DNA from: Limnohabitans sp. MORI2
GTDB lineage: Bacteria; Pseudomonadota; Gammaproteobacteria; Burkholderiales; Burkholderiaceae_C
Length of the DNA: 64,000 nt
NCBI RefSeq assembly: GCF_027925025.1
Contig: NZ_AP027058.1
Span: 1,364,001 to 1,428,000 of the forward strand
Direction of reading: 5' to 3'
Position numbers and translations under genes: made by a program
The notes under the pieces: generated by a model
What the model was told of the DNA's origin: nothing
The model's input: only the letters and a program-made list of their open reading frames with translations
Databases searched by the model: none
Shown here: positions 1-10,047 of the stretch, piece by piece
Layout: each line of letters begins with the position of its first letter
Position numbering within the stretch: position 1 is the stretch's first letter

Positions 1-3000
1 CCGACCTGTTGCACGACCGCATGACCGAGTCCGTCATGCCCGCGCGTGACGAGGCCTTGGGCCTCTTTACCGAGCTGCACCCCGCGCCGATGGAGCAAGT
101 GGATGTGCTGGGCGGTGGCGAAGCCGCGCTGCGCGACGCCAACACCCGCTGGGGCTTGGCTTTGGCCGAGGACGAAATTGCGTATTTGGTCAACGCTTTC
201 ACGCAACTCAAACGCAATCCCACCGATGTGGAGCTGATGATGTTTGCGCAGGCCAACAGCGAGCACTGCCGCCACAAAATTTTCAATGCCGAGTTCACCA
301 TCGACGGTGAGGCGCAGCCTCACAGCCTGTTTGGCATGATTCGCCATACTGAAAAAACCAGCCCGCAATACACGGTGGTGGCGTATTCGGACAACGCTTC
401 CATCATGGAAGGCAACCCCGTGCAGCGTTTTGTGGCCGTGAACAACGGCAAAGACCTGCCTCAGTACGAAAAAGTGGCTGCCACCAACCATGTGTTGATG
501 AAGGTCGAAACCCACAACCATCCCACCGCCATTTCGCCATACCCCGGCGCATCCACCGGCAACGGCGGCGAGATTCGTGACGAGGGCGCCACAGGCCGTG
601 GCTCCAAGCCCAAGGCGGGCATGACCGGCTTTACCGTGTCCAAGCTGTGGGACAGCAATTTGGGCCGCCCCGCGCACATGGCCAGCCCCTTGCAAATCAT
701 GATCGACGGCCCCTTGGGTGGCGCGGCGTTCAACAACGAGTTTGGCCGTCCCAACCTCACCGGCTATTTCCGCGAGTACGAACAAGAAGTGGCCGGCGTG
801 ACACGCGGCTACCACAAGCCCATCATGATTGCGGGCGGCTTGGGCGTGATCGACAGCGAACAAACCAAGAAAATTGAATTCCCCGCAGGCACTTTGCTGA
901 TTCAACTCGGCGGCCCCGGCATGCGCATTGGCATGGGCGGCGGCGCAGCCAGCTCCATGGCCAGCGGCACGAATGCGGCTGAGCTGGACTTTGACTCGGT
1001 GCAACGCGGCAACCCCGAGATCGAGCGCCGTGCACAAGAGGTCATCAACCATTGCTGGGCGCAAGGCAAGGCCAACCCCATCCTCGCTATTCACGATGTG
1101 GGCGCAGGCGGCTTGTCCAACGCCTTCCCCGAGCTGACCAATGATGCAGGCCGTGGCGCACGTTTTGACTTGCGCGCCGTGCCGCTCGAAGAATCAGGCT
1201 TGGCCCCCAAAGAAATTTGGTCCAACGAAAGCCAAGAGCGCTATGTGTTGGCCATTGCGCCTGAGTCGCTTGACCAGTTCAAAGCCTTCTGCGAGCGCGA
1301 ACGTTGCCCGTTTGCGGTGGTCGGTGTGGCGACCGAAGAGCGCCAACTGGTGTTGGCCGACGAAGGCGCAGCCGTGCAGCCCGTGGACATGCCCATGGAT
1401 GTGCTGCTCGGCAAGCCGCCCAAAATGCACCGCGACGTCAAGCGTGTGGCGCGCACCAGCGCCCCGATGGACCTCACGGGTGTGAGTTTGCAAGATGCCG
1501 TGATTCAAGTGCTGAGCCACCCCACGGTGGCGAGCAAGCGTTTCCTCGTCACCATTGGCGACCGCGCCGTGGGTGGCCTGACGCACCGCGACCAAATGGT
1601 CGGCCCATGGCAAGTGCCTGTGGCCGATGTGGCCGTGACCTTGGCCGACTACCAAAGCTTCGCAGGCGAGGCCATGAGCATGGGCGAACGCACGCCCTTG
1701 GCCGCCTTGAACGCCCCCGCCTCGGGTCGCATGGCCGTGGCCGAGGCCATCACCAACTTGTTGGCGGCCCCGATTGATTTACCCCGCGTCAAGCTCAGCG
1801 CCAACTGGATGGCCGCGTGCGGCGAAGCGGGCGAAGATGCCGCCTTGTACGACACCGTCAAAGCCGTGGGTATGGAACTGTGCCCCGCCTTGGGCATTTC
1901 CATCCCCGTGGGCAAAGACAGCTTGTCCATGCGCACGCAGTGGACCGACCACGGTGAGACCAAAAAAGTCACGTCGCCTGTGAGCCTCATCATCAGCGCG
2001 TTTGCCACTTTGGGCGATGTGCGTGGCACGCTCACGCCTCAGCTCGACGCCAGCGAAGACACCACCTTGGTCTTGGTGCAGTTGGGCGAAGGCCAGCGCC
2101 GCATGGGCGGCAGCGTGTTAGGCCAAGTGCTCAACCAGGCGGGTGACCAAGTGCCCGACCTTGACAACCCGCAAGAGCTGGTGGCCTTGGTGAAGGCCAT
2201 CAACACCTTGCGTGCGCAGGGCAAGATCTTGGCTTACCACGACCGCAGCGACGGTGGTTTGATGGCCGCCGTTTGCGAAATGGCCTTTGCAGGTCAAGTG
2301 GGCGTGGCGCTGAATGTGGACATGCTCATCACCGAGGGCGACGGCATCACCGACAGCCGCGCCGAGTACGGCGACTCGAAAAACTGGGCCACCCAAGTCA
2401 GCGCCCGTCGTGAAGAGCTCACCCTGCAAGCTTTGTTCAATGAAGAGTTGGGCGTGGTCTTGCAAGTGCGCAGCAGCGAGCGCAACGACGTGATGCAAGT
2501 GCTGCGCGAGCATGGTCTGTCTAAACACAGCCACTTTGTGGGCAGCACACGCCCCGAGTCGTCGACCGTGGACAAAGGCAAGGGCCAAGTGAGCGTGTGG
2601 CGCGACACCAAAGAGGTGTTCAGCGCCTACTTGCACGACCTTCACCAAGTGTGGGACAGCGTGAGCTGGAAGATTTGCCAGCAGCGCGACAACCCTGCCT
2701 GCGCCGACGCCGAACACGCCAGCAAAGGCGTGCCCACCGACCCCGGCATGCATGTGCATTTGCCAGCGGGTGTGTTGGACGATGTGGCCGCGCCTTTCAT
2801 CAACGTGGGTGCCAAACCCAAAGTGGCCGTGCTGCGCGAGCAGGGCGTCAACTCGCATGTGGAAATGGCCTACGCCTTTGCCGCCGCAGGCTTTGACGCT
2901 TACGACGTGCACATGACCGACTTGCAAACGGGCCGCGCCAAGCTGCAAGACTTCAAAGGCTTGGTGGCTTGCGGAGGCTTCAGCTACGGCGACACCTTGG

Positions 3001-3587
3001 GCGCAGGCATTGGCTGGGCGCGCTCCATCACGTTCAACCCCACGCTGTCGGCGCAAATGCAAGCCTTCTTTGCCCGCACCGACACCTTTGGCTTGGGCGT
3101 GTGCAACGGCTGCCAAATGTTTGCCGAGTTGGCCGACATCATTCCTGGCGCGCAAGACTGGCCACGCTTCACCACCAACCAAAGCGAGCGCTTTGAAGCG
3201 CGTTTGAGCATGGTGGAGGTGTTGGAGTCACCCTCGCTGTTCTTCGCAGGCATGGCCGGTGCGCGCTTGCCCATTGCCGTGGCGCACGGCGAAGGCTTTG
3301 CCAACTTCAGCCAACGCGGCAATGCCGCCAAAGTGCTGCCCGCCATGCGCTTTGTGGACAACCACGGTGCAGCCACTGAGGCCTATCCGTTCAACCCCAA
3401 CGGCAGCGCCGGTGGCTTGACGTCCGTCACCACCGCCGACGGCCGCTTCACCGCCATGATGCCGCACCCCGAGCGCGTGTTCCGCAACGTGCAAATGAGC
3501 TGGACCGATTTGAACGCCTCTGGTGGCATCGAGGCGTTTAGCCCATGGATGCGCATGTGGCGTAATGCGCGTAAGTGGGTTGGCTAA
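1..3587 (+). CDS. purL: Phosphoribosylformylglycinamidine synthase PurL, 5' end outside window
   Basis: Large single-chain FGAM synthase of purine synthesis: it converts FGAR, ATP and glutamine to FGAM. About 1195 residues are visible and the reading frame is open through the left edge. The family is about 1300 residues, so roughly the first 100 (PurS-like N-terminal domain) are missing. Visible parts are the PurL ATP-binding region with the [11 protein letters not shown] motif (near nt 507), a second AIRS-like half, and a C-terminal class I glutaminase with its nucleophile in GVCNGCQM (near nt 3098) and an HGEG segment (near nt 3285). The TTG at nt 9 is only the first possible start inside the window, not the true one. 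A clear intrinsic terminator follows. Confidence 0.97.
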   Translation, partial: DLLHDRMTESVMPARDEALGLFTELHPAPMEQVDVLGGGEAALRDANTRWGLALAEDEIAYLVNAFTQLKRNPTDVELMMFAQANSEHCRHKIFNAEFTIDGEAQPHSLFGMIRHTEKTSPQYTVVAYSDNASIMEGNPVQRFVAVNNGKDLPQYEKVAATNHVLMKVETHNHPTAISPYPGASTGNGGEIRDEGATGRGSKPKAGMTGFTVSKLWDSNLGRPAHMASPLQIMIDGPLGGAAFNNEFGRPNLTGYFREYEQEVAGVTRGYHKPIMIAGGLGVIDSEQTKKIEFPAGTLLIQLGGPGMRIGMGGGAASSMASGTNAAELDFDSVQRGNPEIERRAQEVINHCWAQGKANPILAIHDVGAGGLSNAFPELTNDAGRGARFDLRAVPLEESGLAPKEIWSNESQERYVLAIAPESLDQFKAFCERERCPFAVVGVATEERQLVLADEGAAVQPVDMPMDVLLGKPPKMHRDVKRVARTSAPMDLTGVSLQDAVIQVLSHPTVASKRFLVTIGDRAVGGLTHRDQMVGPWQVPVADVAVTLADYQSFAGEAMSMGERTPLAALNAPASGRMAVAEAITNLLAAPIDLPRVKLSANWMAACGEAGEDAALYDTVKAVGMELCPALGISIPVGKDSLSMRTQWTDHGETKKVTSPVSLIISAFATLGDVRGTLTPQLDASEDTTLVLVQLGEGQRRMGGSVLGQVLNQAGDQVPDLDNPQELVALVKAINTLRAQGKILAYHDRSDGGLMAAVCEMAFAGQVGVALNVDMLITEGDGITDSRAEYGDSKNWATQVSARREELTLQALFNEELGVVLQVRSSERNDVMQVLREHGLSKHSHFVGSTRPESSTVDKGKGQVSVWRDTKEVFSAYLHDLHQVWDSVSWKICQQRDNPACADAEHASKGVPTDPGMHVHLPAGVLDDVAAPFINVGAKPKVAVLREQGVNSHVEMAYAFAAAGFDAYDVHMTDLQTGRAKLQDFKGLVACGGFSYGDTLGAGIGWARSITFNPTLSAQMQAFFARTDTFGLGVCNGCQMFAELADIIPGAQDWPRFTTNQSERFEARLSMVEVLESPSLFFAGMAGARLPIAVAHGEGFANFSQRGNAAKVLPAMRFVDNHGAATEAYPFNPNGSAGGLTSVTTADGRFTAMMPHPERVFRNVQMSWTDLNASGGIEAFSPWMRMWRNARKWVG

Positions 3588-3608
3588 TACGCCGCAGCAC
3601 AAACGAAA

Positions 3609-3634
3609 AACGCAGCTTAGCGCTGCGTTTTTTT
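3609..3634 (+). terminator. Intrinsic terminator of purL
   Basis: An 8-bp perfect stem AACGCAGC/GCTGCGTT with a 5-nt loop is followed by a run of seven T. It lies 22 nt after the purL stop codon and separates it from the convergent MOSC gene. Confidence 0.9.
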
Positions 3635-3651
3635 ATGGGGGCTTGAACGGG

Positions 3652-4320
3652 CTAGGTTGGCTTCATCAAGTAGATCACACGCTGCTTGATCTTGTCTTGC
3701 CAGACCTTGGCAATACCTGGCGTTTCGGCCAAGGTCGACAATGCAGCCAAATCCGGTCGATGCTCACGCCACAGCGTCATGGCTTGGTGCAGGGTCGGGG
3801 CGTGGCTGGCAGCTTCGTGCAACACCAAGGTGTCGGTGGGATTGACCACACCCGTTTGCAGCACGCGCCAGTACCAGCCGGTGAGCAGGTGTTGGTCGAT
3901 GAACAAGGCCATGCCGTCTGCGCCAAAGCGCTCGTCAATCTTCCAGCATGGGTTGCGCGGTTGACAGACTTGAATCAGCGCTGTGCCGAGTTGCCACACA
4001 TCGCCTAGGCGCACATCGTGTTCGTCCAAGTCGGGCGTGGCGATGTTTTCGCCCATGCTGCCGGGCTGCATCAACGCTGCAGCTTCGTCAAACTTAGCAG
4101 CCAGCTGGGCGTAGTGGCGTGTGGGGTAGAGGTGCACCGCTTTGTCGGGCCCGCCGTGCACGCGCAGGTCGGCTTGTTGGTCGCCTTCGAAGCCGTTTAC
4201 ACCCAAAGCAATCGGCGATTGCACGGCAGTTTTGTACATGCCCGTAGGGCGCCCCGTTTCGGGCAAGGCGCGCACTTGGCCAATGAAGATAGAAACCGTT
4301 GCGCTGCGTGGTGAAGTCAT
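3652..4320 (-). CDS. MOSC domain protein, YiiM-like
   Basis: A 222-residue MOSC-fold protein resembling E. coli YiiM. MOSC proteins bind or transfer molybdenum-cofactor sulfur; YiiM is linked to detoxification of N-hydroxylated bases such as 6-hydroxylaminopurine. Visible family features are the N-terminal beta-strand region, a GFEGDQQADLRVHGG segment followed by KAVHLYP (around residues 42-66), and the conserved Cys in QPRNPCWKIDERFG (near residue 123). No signal peptide is present, so it is cytoplasmic. It is convergent with purL and appears monocistronic. The family call is firm; the substrate is not. Confidence 0.85.
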   Translation of the reverse strand: MTSPRSATVSIFIGQVRALPETGRPTGMYKTAVQSPIALGVNGFEGDQQADLRVHGGPDKAVHLYPTRHYAQLAAKFDEAAALMQPGSMGENIATPDLDEHDVRLGDVWQLGTALIQVCQPRNPCWKIDERFGADGMALFIDQHLLTGWYWRVLQTGVVNPTDTLVLHEAASHAPTLHQAMTLWREHRPDLAALSTLAETPGIAKVWQDKIKQRVIYLMKPT

Positions 4321-4336
4321 TTGCGCCTAGGCTGCG

Positions 4337-6334
4337 TCATGGGCGTGTTTTGTAAAACGTGATGGGTGACTCGGCCATCTCTTTGACACGTTGGTTGAGC
4401 ACCGACTTTTTCATCTTGCCCACCACATGCATCTCGCAGGGCTTGCAGTCAAAGCGCAGGGTGAGTTTTTCGCTGCCGTTGATGAGCATGAGCGGCTCGG
4501 CCTTGACCGTGCCTTGCACCCCTGTCACGCCCTTGGCTTGCTTGGGGCATAGGCTCATGCTGAAACGCACGCAATGCTTGGTGATCATCAGGCTGGCTTC
4601 GCCCAGTTCTTCGTGGCTTTCGTACGCAGCTTCAATCACTTTCACGCCATGCTTGGCATAAAAGTCGTGGGCTTTTTGGTTGAAGACGTTGGCTAGGTAG
4701 GTGAGCGAGTCTTCGGGGTAGGTCGCAGGGGGCTGCACTGCGGCTAAGCGTGTGGGGCGTTGGTAAGCGTCTAAACGCGCTTGCTCCAAAGCCGCCACCG
4801 CATCGCGGCGCAAAGCGTTGATGGACGAGGCTGGCACAAACCACGCTTGGCTCAAATTGAGTTGCAGATTGAGCACTTCAAACGCGGTAGCGCCAAATTT
4901 GCCCAAGTTCTCGCGCAGGCTGGCGTCGTTGCGCACCGCGTCTTTGGCGAGTTCTTTGGGGCAGGAGAGGGCGGCGGCTGCCGTGTGGCCATCTTCGTCG
5001 GTGAGTTTGAGCTCAAAGCCTTGCGGCGTTTCTGCCAACTCGGCCCACACGCCTATGCGGCGCTCGCTCGATGTTTTTTCAAGCCCGCGCACCCAGTCCA
5101 TGTCGCGGTTGCGGTTGATGACCATGCCTGCACGCAAATCGCGAAAGCCTTCCATCGGGTCTTTGGGGAACAAGCGCCACACGCCTTTCTTGGCCGTCGC
5201 TTCGGCGCGGTTGATGGCCACGCCCACCAGTTCTTTTTGCAGGTCGTAGTAGCACAGGCCATCGCCGTTGTGCAGCACGGCCGCCTTGTCGTAAGGCTTG
5301 ACTTCGAGCCAGTTCGTGCCCGTAGCCGTGACTTCGCCCAACACAATGCCGGGGTTTTTGGGCGAATCAAACGCGCCAATGTCTTCTTTGCGGCCTTGCA
5401 CAAAGTAGTCGGTGAATTCGCGGTTGAAGTTCTGCTCGGGGTTGGGCGTGAAGTACAGCGTGGTGTTGCCACTCGATGCGCGGGCCAACGGTGGGCGCTC
5501 GGGGTCGGCTGAGTATTGGCGTGACTCGATTAACTCGTCGATCAACACGCGGTAGTGGCCGGTGATGTTTTTCACATAGGCCATGTCTTTGTAGCGGCCT
5601 TCGATTTTGAAGCTGCGCACACCGGCGTCGACCAAGGCGGCGAGGTTCTCGCTTTGGTTGTTGTCTTTCATCGAAAGCACATGCTTGTCGTGGGCAATGA
5701 AGCGGCCTTGTGCATCGGTGACGTGATAGGGCAGGCGGCAGGCTTGGCTGCAGTCGCCACGGTTGGCGCTGCGACCTGTGTGCGCATGGCTGATGTAGCA
5801 CTGGCCGCTGTAGGCCACGCACAAAGCGCCGTGTACGAAGAACTCCAGCTTGCAGCGGTCCATGTCGAGCACATCGTGGATGGCTTGGATTTGCGGCAGC
5901 GTCAGCTCACGCGCCAAGACGATTTGCGAAAAGCCCACGTCTTGCATGAACTTCGCCTTCTCGGGTGTGCGAATGTCGGTTTGCGTGCTGGCGTGCAATT
6001 GGATGGGCGGTAAGTCCATTTCCAAAAACGCCATGTCTTGCACGATCAGCACATCGGCACCTGCACGGTAGACATCCCACGCCATTTTTTGCGCGTCTTC
6101 CAATTCGTCGTCACGCAAGATGGTGTTGAGGGTGATGAAAATTTTGCTGTTGAAGCGGTGCGCCTCTTTGCACAGGCGTTCGATGTCTTGCAAGCTGTTG
6201 CCCGCGCTGGCGCGAGCGCCAAATGCAGGGGCCCCGATGTACACCGCATCGGCCCCGTGGTGAACGGCGGCAATGCCAATGTCTGCATCGCGGGCGGGGG
6301 CAAGCAGTTCGAGTTGGTGGTTGAGCAAGGACAT
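4337..6334 (-). CDS. rlhA: 23S rRNA 5-hydroxycytidine C2501 synthase RlhA (U32 peptidase family)
   Basis: A 665-residue protein matching E. coli RlhA (YdcP) along its length from memory, including ELLAPARDADIG at the start, FFVHGALCVAYSGQCYISH, the cysteine cluster NRGDCSQACRLPYH, SFKIEGRYKDMAYVKNITGHY and a C-terminal KFDCKPCEMHV-like segment. RlhA hydroxylates C2501 of 23S rRNA in the peptidyl-transferase centre using prephenate-dependent chemistry with an iron-sulfur cluster. The length agrees with RlhA (about 653), not with the shorter TrhP (about 450). No Shine-Dalgarno is visible before the ATG. A GATAAT hexamer six nt upstream and a terminator just beyond it suggest a leaderless transcript. 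Confidence 0.9.
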   Translation of the reverse strand: MSLLNHQLELLAPARDADIGIAAVHHGADAVYIGAPAFGARASAGNSLQDIERLCKEAHRFNSKIFITLNTILRDDELEDAQKMAWDVYRAGADVLIVQDMAFLEMDLPPIQLHASTQTDIRTPEKAKFMQDVGFSQIVLARELTLPQIQAIHDVLDMDRCKLEFFVHGALCVAYSGQCYISHAHTGRSANRGDCSQACRLPYHVTDAQGRFIAHDKHVLSMKDNNQSENLAALVDAGVRSFKIEGRYKDMAYVKNITGHYRVLIDELIESRQYSADPERPPLARASSGNTTLYFTPNPEQNFNREFTDYFVQGRKEDIGAFDSPKNPGIVLGEVTATGTNWLEVKPYDKAAVLHNGDGLCYYDLQKELVGVAINRAEATAKKGVWRLFPKDPMEGFRDLRAGMVINRNRDMDWVRGLEKTSSERRIGVWAELAETPQGFELKLTDEDGHTAAAALSCPKELAKDAVRNDASLRENLGKFGATAFEVLNLQLNLSQAWFVPASSINALRRDAVAALEQARLDAYQRPTRLAAVQPPATYPEDSLTYLANVFNQKAHDFYAKHGVKVIEAAYESHEELGEASLMITKHCVRFSMSLCPKQAKGVTGVQGTVKAEPLMLINGSEKLTLRFDCKPCEMHVVGKMKKSVLNQRVKEMAESPITFYKTRP

Positions 6335-6340
6335 GGTGCG

Positions 6341-6346
6341 ATTATC
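6341..6346 (-). promoter_or_regulatory. Candidate -10 hexamer of rlhA
   Basis: Read on the minus strand the hexamer is GATAAT, five of six matches to TATAAT. Only six bases separate it from the rlhA ATG, so transcription would start at or very near the A of the start codon. No good -35 box is visible at 16-18 bp. Confidence 0.4.
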
Positions 6347-6348
6347 TG

Positions 6349-6375
6349 AAAAACAAAAGCGGCCCGAAGGCCGCT
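6349..6375 (-). terminator. Intrinsic terminator after ppiC
   Basis: On the minus strand the stem AGCGGCC/GGCCGCT (7 bp, 4-nt loop TTCG) is followed by TTTGTTTTT. It ends the leftward ppiC transcript and sits 14 nt before the rlhA start codon. Confidence 0.85.
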
Positions 6376-6397
6376 GTGTGCATGAGGCAAAGGTGAA

Positions 6398-7180
6398 TTA
6401 CTCGACCTTGGCTTTGGCGCGCAATTCTTGTTGGAAAGCAGCCATGCGCTGTTGGGTCATTTGTTGCACGATTTGTGGCTTCACCTCTTCCAAAGAGGGC
6501 AATTGCGCTTCACGCACATCGTCCAAACGGATGATGTGGAAACCAAATTGGCTTTGCACGGGGGCAGAGACTTGGCCTTTGTTCAAAGCGACCATGGCTT
6601 CAGAGAACTCTTTGACGTAATTGCCAGCAGCCGCCCAATCGAGATCACCACCGTTGGCACCTGAGCCTGGGTCTTTGGATTGCTTTTTGGCGATGTCTTC
6701 AAACTTGCCACCTTTTTTCAAGCTGGCGAGGATGGCTTCAGCTTGCTCCTTGGTTTCCACCAAGATGTGACGTGCGCGGTACTCTTTGCCACCGTTGGCT
6801 GCCACGAATTTGTCGTATTCGGCTTGCACATCGGCGTCAGTGACCGCAGATGTTTTTTGGAATTCAGCGAACAACTCGCGAATCAAAATGGTTTGGCGTG
6901 CCAACTCAATTTGAGCTTTGTATTCGTCAGTGGAATCCAAGCCACGCTTTTGCGCTTCTTGCATGAAGATTTCGCGCGCAATGACTTCTTCTTTGATTTG
7001 GGCTTCGACCTCAGGTGTGATGGGACGGCCAGAGCGAGCCACTTGCTGCTTGAGTGCCTCGACACGGGTCGAGGGCACAGCCTTGCCATTCACGATGGCG
7101 ATGTTTTGTGCCGAAGCGCCCATGCTCAAGCAGGCAAAGGCAGCAGTAGCAACAGCGGTCCAAATCATTTGTTTTTTCAT
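6398..7180 (-). CDS. Periplasmic peptidyl-prolyl isomerase, parvulin (PpiC/SurA) type
   Basis: A 260-residue exported chaperone-isomerase. A Sec signal peptide ends near ASAQ (residues 1-24). A SurA-N-like helical domain follows (residues 25-130, with SGRPITPEVEAQIKEEV), then one parvulin domain (about 138-235) with YRARHILVETKEQA, FEDIAKKQSKDPGS, GGDLDW and FGFHIIRLDDVRE. The C-terminal tail is charged and helical. It starts eight nt after the bolA stop, which suggests one transcript, and ends at a strong terminator. It probably helps fold outer-membrane proteins. Confidence 0.9.
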   Translation of the reverse strand: MKKQMIWTAVATAAFACLSMGASAQNIAIVNGKAVPSTRVEALKQQVARSGRPITPEVEAQIKEEVIAREIFMQEAQKRGLDSTDEYKAQIELARQTILIRELFAEFQKTSAVTDADVQAEYDKFVAANGGKEYRARHILVETKEQAEAILASLKKGGKFEDIAKKQSKDPGSGANGGDLDWAAAGNYVKEFSEAMVALNKGQVSAPVQSQFGFHIIRLDDVREAQLPSLEEVKPQIVQQMTQQRMAAFQQELRAKAKVE

Positions 7181-7188
7181 GTCAGGTC

Positions 7189-7458
7189 TCAGGTGTGTTC
7201 GATGACTTCAATGGCCAAGGCGTGCAAGCCTTGATCAATATATTCTTGCAACGCATCATACACAAGGCGATGACGTGCAACCCGCGATTTACCAATGAAA
7301 AGGGCACTTTGAATGCGAACCCGAAAATGGGTCCCAAAGCCTGTGCCGTTGGCGCCTGCATGGCCTGCATGTGCAGCGCTTTCGTCTAAAACTTCCACGA
7401 ACTCAGGATTTAAACGCGCTTGTAATTTTTGTGTCAGCGCCTGTGCCGTGATGGTCAT
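7189..7458 (-). CDS. bolA: BolA family protein
   Basis: An 89-residue BolA/IbaG-type protein. It contains AHAGHAGANGTGFGTHFRV and ends with LHALAIEVIEHT, typical of the class II KH-like BolA fold that works with monothiol glutaredoxins in iron-sulfur handling and stress control. The reading frame stays open for 36 codons upstream, but the ATG at 7458 forms an ATGA overlap with the yciB stop and begins the conserved domain, so it was chosen. Which BolA subtype it is cannot be settled by eye. Confidence 0.88.
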   Translation of the reverse strand: MTITAQALTQKLQARLNPEFVEVLDESAAHAGHAGANGTGFGTHFRVRIQSALFIGKSRVARHRLVYDALQEYIDQGLHALAIEVIEHT

Positions 7459-8000
7459 GCGCCGTCCTCTGGCTGGTCTTGCATGAAGCGACTCATGTAA
7501 ATGCCTTGAGCCACCACAAACACCAACATAAGCCCCAAACCACCAAAGAGTTTGAAGCTCACCCAAGTGTCGGTGTCAAAGTGATTGGCCACCCAAATGT
7601 TGATGCAGCCCATCACGGTGAAGAAGCAAGCCCAGCTGTGCAGCAACACACCCCAAGCATGATCGGGCAAAGTGACTTGTGCGCCCATGAGTTGTTGAAT
7701 GAAATTACGCTTGAACACGAAGTGACCCACCCACAAAGCGCCGCCCATGAGCCAGTACAACACCGTAGGCTTCCATTTGATGAAGGTTTCATCTTGGGTG
7801 AGCAAGGTTGCGCCACCAAACACGACGATGACACCCAAGCTGACCCACTGCATGGGTTCCACAAAGCCGTTTTTGCGCCAGAGGTAGCCAATTTGCACGA
7901 CGGTGGCCGCAATGGCCACGGCAGTGGCGGCCATGATTCCCCAAGTTTTGAAGGTGATGAAAAAGAGGATGATGGGGAAAAAATCGAGGAGTAATTTCAT
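7455..8000 (-). CDS. yciB: Inner-membrane septation protein A family (YciB/IspZ)
   Basis: A 181-residue integral membrane protein with about five hydrophobic helices. The N-terminus MKLLLDFFPIILFFITFK is the family signature, and KWKPTVLYWLMGGAL and NIWVANHFDTDTWVSFKLFG are also conserved. In Shigella and E. coli the family affects cell division and envelope integrity; the biochemical role is unclear. Its stop overlaps the bolA start by 4 bp, and it follows msrB by 14 nt. Confidence 0.9.
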   Translation of the reverse strand: MKLLLDFFPIILFFITFKTWGIMAATAVAIAATVVQIGYLWRKNGFVEPMQWVSLGVIVVFGGATLLTQDETFIKWKPTVLYWLMGGALWVGHFVFKRNFIQQLMGAQVTLPDHAWGVLLHSWACFFTVMGCINIWVANHFDTDTWVSFKLFGGLGLMLVFVVAQGIYMSRFMQDQPEDGA

Positions 8001-8014
8001 ACGTGCTTTATGTC

Positions 8015-8419
8015 TTAGCTAGGCACGAAGTCTAACGAAGCCGAGTTCATGCAGTAGCGCAAGCCCGTGGGGGCAGGGCCGTCTTCGAATACATGGCCCA
8101 AGTGTGCCTCGCACTGACTGCAGACCGTTTCCACACGCACCATGCCGTGGCTGGTGTCTCTGCGCTCGGCAATGGCATCAGCACTGGCGGCCGTGTGAAA
8201 GCTAGGCCAGCCGCATCCAGCATCAAACTTGGTGGATGAATCAAACAATTTGGCACCACAGCAAATGCAGTGGTAGCTGCCGCTTTGCCAATGGTCTTCG
8301 TACTTGCCTGTGAATGGCCGCTCAGTGGCGGCTTGGCGTGTGACAGCAAAGGCCACGGGCTCGGCGTTTTTAGCTGCCAGCAACACACGCCATTCTTGTT
8401 CGGTTTTGTGAATCGTCAT
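8015..8419 (-). CDS. msrB: Peptide-methionine (R)-S-oxide reductase MsrB
   Basis: A 134-residue MsrB that repairs methionine-R-sulfoxide in proteins. Zinc-binding pairs are CICCGAKLF and [19 protein letters not shown] is conserved, and the catalytic cysteine lies in [11 protein letters not shown]. The chosen ATG at 8419 overlaps the selO stop codon as ATGA. No signal peptide is present, so the enzyme is cytoplasmic. The overlap with selO links two enzymes connected to redox stress. Confidence 0.95.
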   Translation of the reverse strand: MTIHKTEQEWRVLLAAKNAEPVAFAVTRQAATERPFTGKYEDHWQSGSYHCICCGAKLFDSSTKFDAGCGWPSFHTAASADAIAERRDTSHGMVRVETVCSQCEAHLGHVFEDGPAPTGLRYCMNSASLDFVPS

Positions 8420-9930
8420 GAAGAACAACTGATTTCGATAGAAGATGCCCATTCTGGCGCAAGGCCAGCCCAAGTTTCGTAAGTGGGATGTTCGTCAAAA
8501 GGGCTGTGCAATACATGCAGCAGGTCTTGCACCATCGCAAAGTTGCCTGCTTTCGCTTGGCGAATGGCCAGCTCGCCCAAATGGTTGCGCAAAATGTATT
8601 TGGGGTTGGTGCGCAACATGGCGTCTCCCGTGGCTTGGCGGTCGATTGCTCCTAAACGGTCGAGGTAACGTGTGCACCACGCATCAAACACCTCGCGGTG
8701 AAGAAAGAGATCACGTACCGGCTCAAACGCATGGCTGCTGTGCGCCGATTCGCGCACGGCGATGCTCAAACGCCGCCAAAACACGGTGTAGTCCACATGG
8801 TCTTGTTGCAGGGCTTGCAACAGGTCCTCGACCAACGTACGGTCGCCTTCGTGCGCCCCTTGCAGACCCAGCTTGTCGCGCATGCGTTGGTCCATCGCTT
8901 CAGGAAACGCTTGCTTGTAGCTCTCTAAAGCCGCCAAGGCGGGGCCTTGCTCGTCAATCAACGGCATCAACGCTTGGCCGAGACAAAACAAATTCCAATA
9001 CGCGATTTGGGGCTGCCGCGCATAGGCATACCGGCCTTGGTGGTCTGAGTGGTTGCAAATGTGGTTGGCGTCAAATCCGTCCATGAACTGAAATGGCCCG
9101 TAGTCAAGCGTGAGGCCCAAAATGCTCATGTTGTCCGTGTTCATCACGCCGTGACAAAAGCCCACGGCTTGCCAATCTGCCATCAACGCCGCCGTGCGTT
9201 GCGTGACTTCGTGCAACAAAGCCACATAGCGTTGCGCACCCTGCATGGCCTGCAACTTGGGGACGTGCTCTGCCACCACATGGTCTGCCAAGGTGCGTAG
9301 TTCGTCGATTTGTCCATTGGCAGCGAAATGCTCAAAGTGGCCAAAACGCACAAAGCTAGGGGCGATGCGGGTCACGACAGCAGCGGTCTCCACTTCTTCG
9401 CGATGCACATGGGCGGGTGAGCCCGTGACGCACAAGGCCCGCGTGGTGGAAATGCCTAAGCCATGCATGGCCTCGCTCGCTAAAAACTCACGGATGCTAG
9501 AGCGCAACACAGCGCGGCCATCGCCTCGGCGCGAATAAGGCGTGGGGCCTGCACCTTTGAGCTGCAGTTCATGTAAGCCAATGGGGCTTTGTATTGCGCC
9601 CAGATTCAAGGCGCGGCCATCGCCTAACTGTCCAGCCCAGTGCCCAAACTGATGGCCGCTGTATACGCTGGCATAGGTGGCATGGTTCGCGGGCTCACGG
9701 TTGCCAGTCAACAACTCAAGCACCTCTTGCTGTTGCCAAAGTTCGTTGGGTAAACCTAGCTGAGCCCGAAATGCGTCATTGCACCCAACCCAATGAGGTG
9801 CTGGCAATGGCGTGGGGGACGTGGGTGTGGCAAATGACGCGCCAAGTGCTGCAAAGCCTGCATTGCCAGAGGCGCTTAGCCAAGGCAACTCAACAGTAGG
9901 GATGGCAGGGCGATGAAACATGGTCGCCAT
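8416..9930 (-). CDS. selO: SelO pseudokinase, protein adenylyltransferase (YdiU)
   Basis: A 504-residue SelO family protein. These kinase-fold enzymes transfer AMP to Ser/Thr/Tyr of target proteins and protect against oxidative stress. Visible features are [18 protein letters not shown], the nucleotide-binding [23 protein letters not shown] region split around residues 118-140, [15 protein letters not shown] and [11 protein letters not shown] (metal binding). The C-terminus ends ISCSS, where some eukaryotic homologues carry selenocysteine. It heads the leftward selO-msrB-yciB-bolA-ppiC group. A second ATG lies three codons downstream; either start is possible. Confidence 0.93.
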   Translation of the reverse strand: MATMFHRPAIPTVELPWLSASGNAGFAALGASFATPTSPTPLPAPHWVGCNDAFRAQLGLPNELWQQQEVLELLTGNREPANHATYASVYSGHQFGHWAGQLGDGRALNLGAIQSPIGLHELQLKGAGPTPYSRRGDGRAVLRSSIREFLASEAMHGLGISTTRALCVTGSPAHVHREEVETAAVVTRIAPSFVRFGHFEHFAANGQIDELRTLADHVVAEHVPKLQAMQGAQRYVALLHEVTQRTAALMADWQAVGFCHGVMNTDNMSILGLTLDYGPFQFMDGFDANHICNHSDHQGRYAYARQPQIAYWNLFCLGQALMPLIDEQGPALAALESYKQAFPEAMDQRMRDKLGLQGAHEGDRTLVEDLLQALQQDHVDYTVFWRRLSIAVRESAHSSHAFEPVRDLFLHREVFDAWCTRYLDRLGAIDRQATGDAMLRTNPKYILRNHLGELAIRQAKAGNFAMVQDLLHVLHSPFDEHPTYETWAGLAPEWASSIEISCSS

Positions 9931-10007
9931 TGTCTCGGGTTATCCATAGGCTGGTTTTTTGTGGGTGATCCTCAAATGCTTGAAAGTATTGGCACAATAA
10001 CAAAAAA

Positions 10008-10019
10008 GCACGATCGTGC
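10008..10019. promoter_or_regulatory. Perfect 12-bp palindrome upstream of the fatty-acid operon, candidate operator
   Basis: GCACGATCGTGC is perfectly self-complementary and is flanked by A-rich sequence. It lies 28 nt before the first ATG of the acyl-CoA ligase operon in the 117-bp gap after selO. Its size, symmetry and place fit an operator for a TetR-type fatty-acid regulator. The regulator is not in the window. Confidence 0.5.
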
Positions 10020-10047
10020 GAAAACATAAAACACCAGGAGAACCACC

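Noticed and set aside
2118..3182. 354-codon open frame on the minus strand inside purL
   Set aside because: It is antisense to clear PurL motifs, its His/Val/Ala-rich translation has no domain, and such open antisense frames are expected from the codon bias here.
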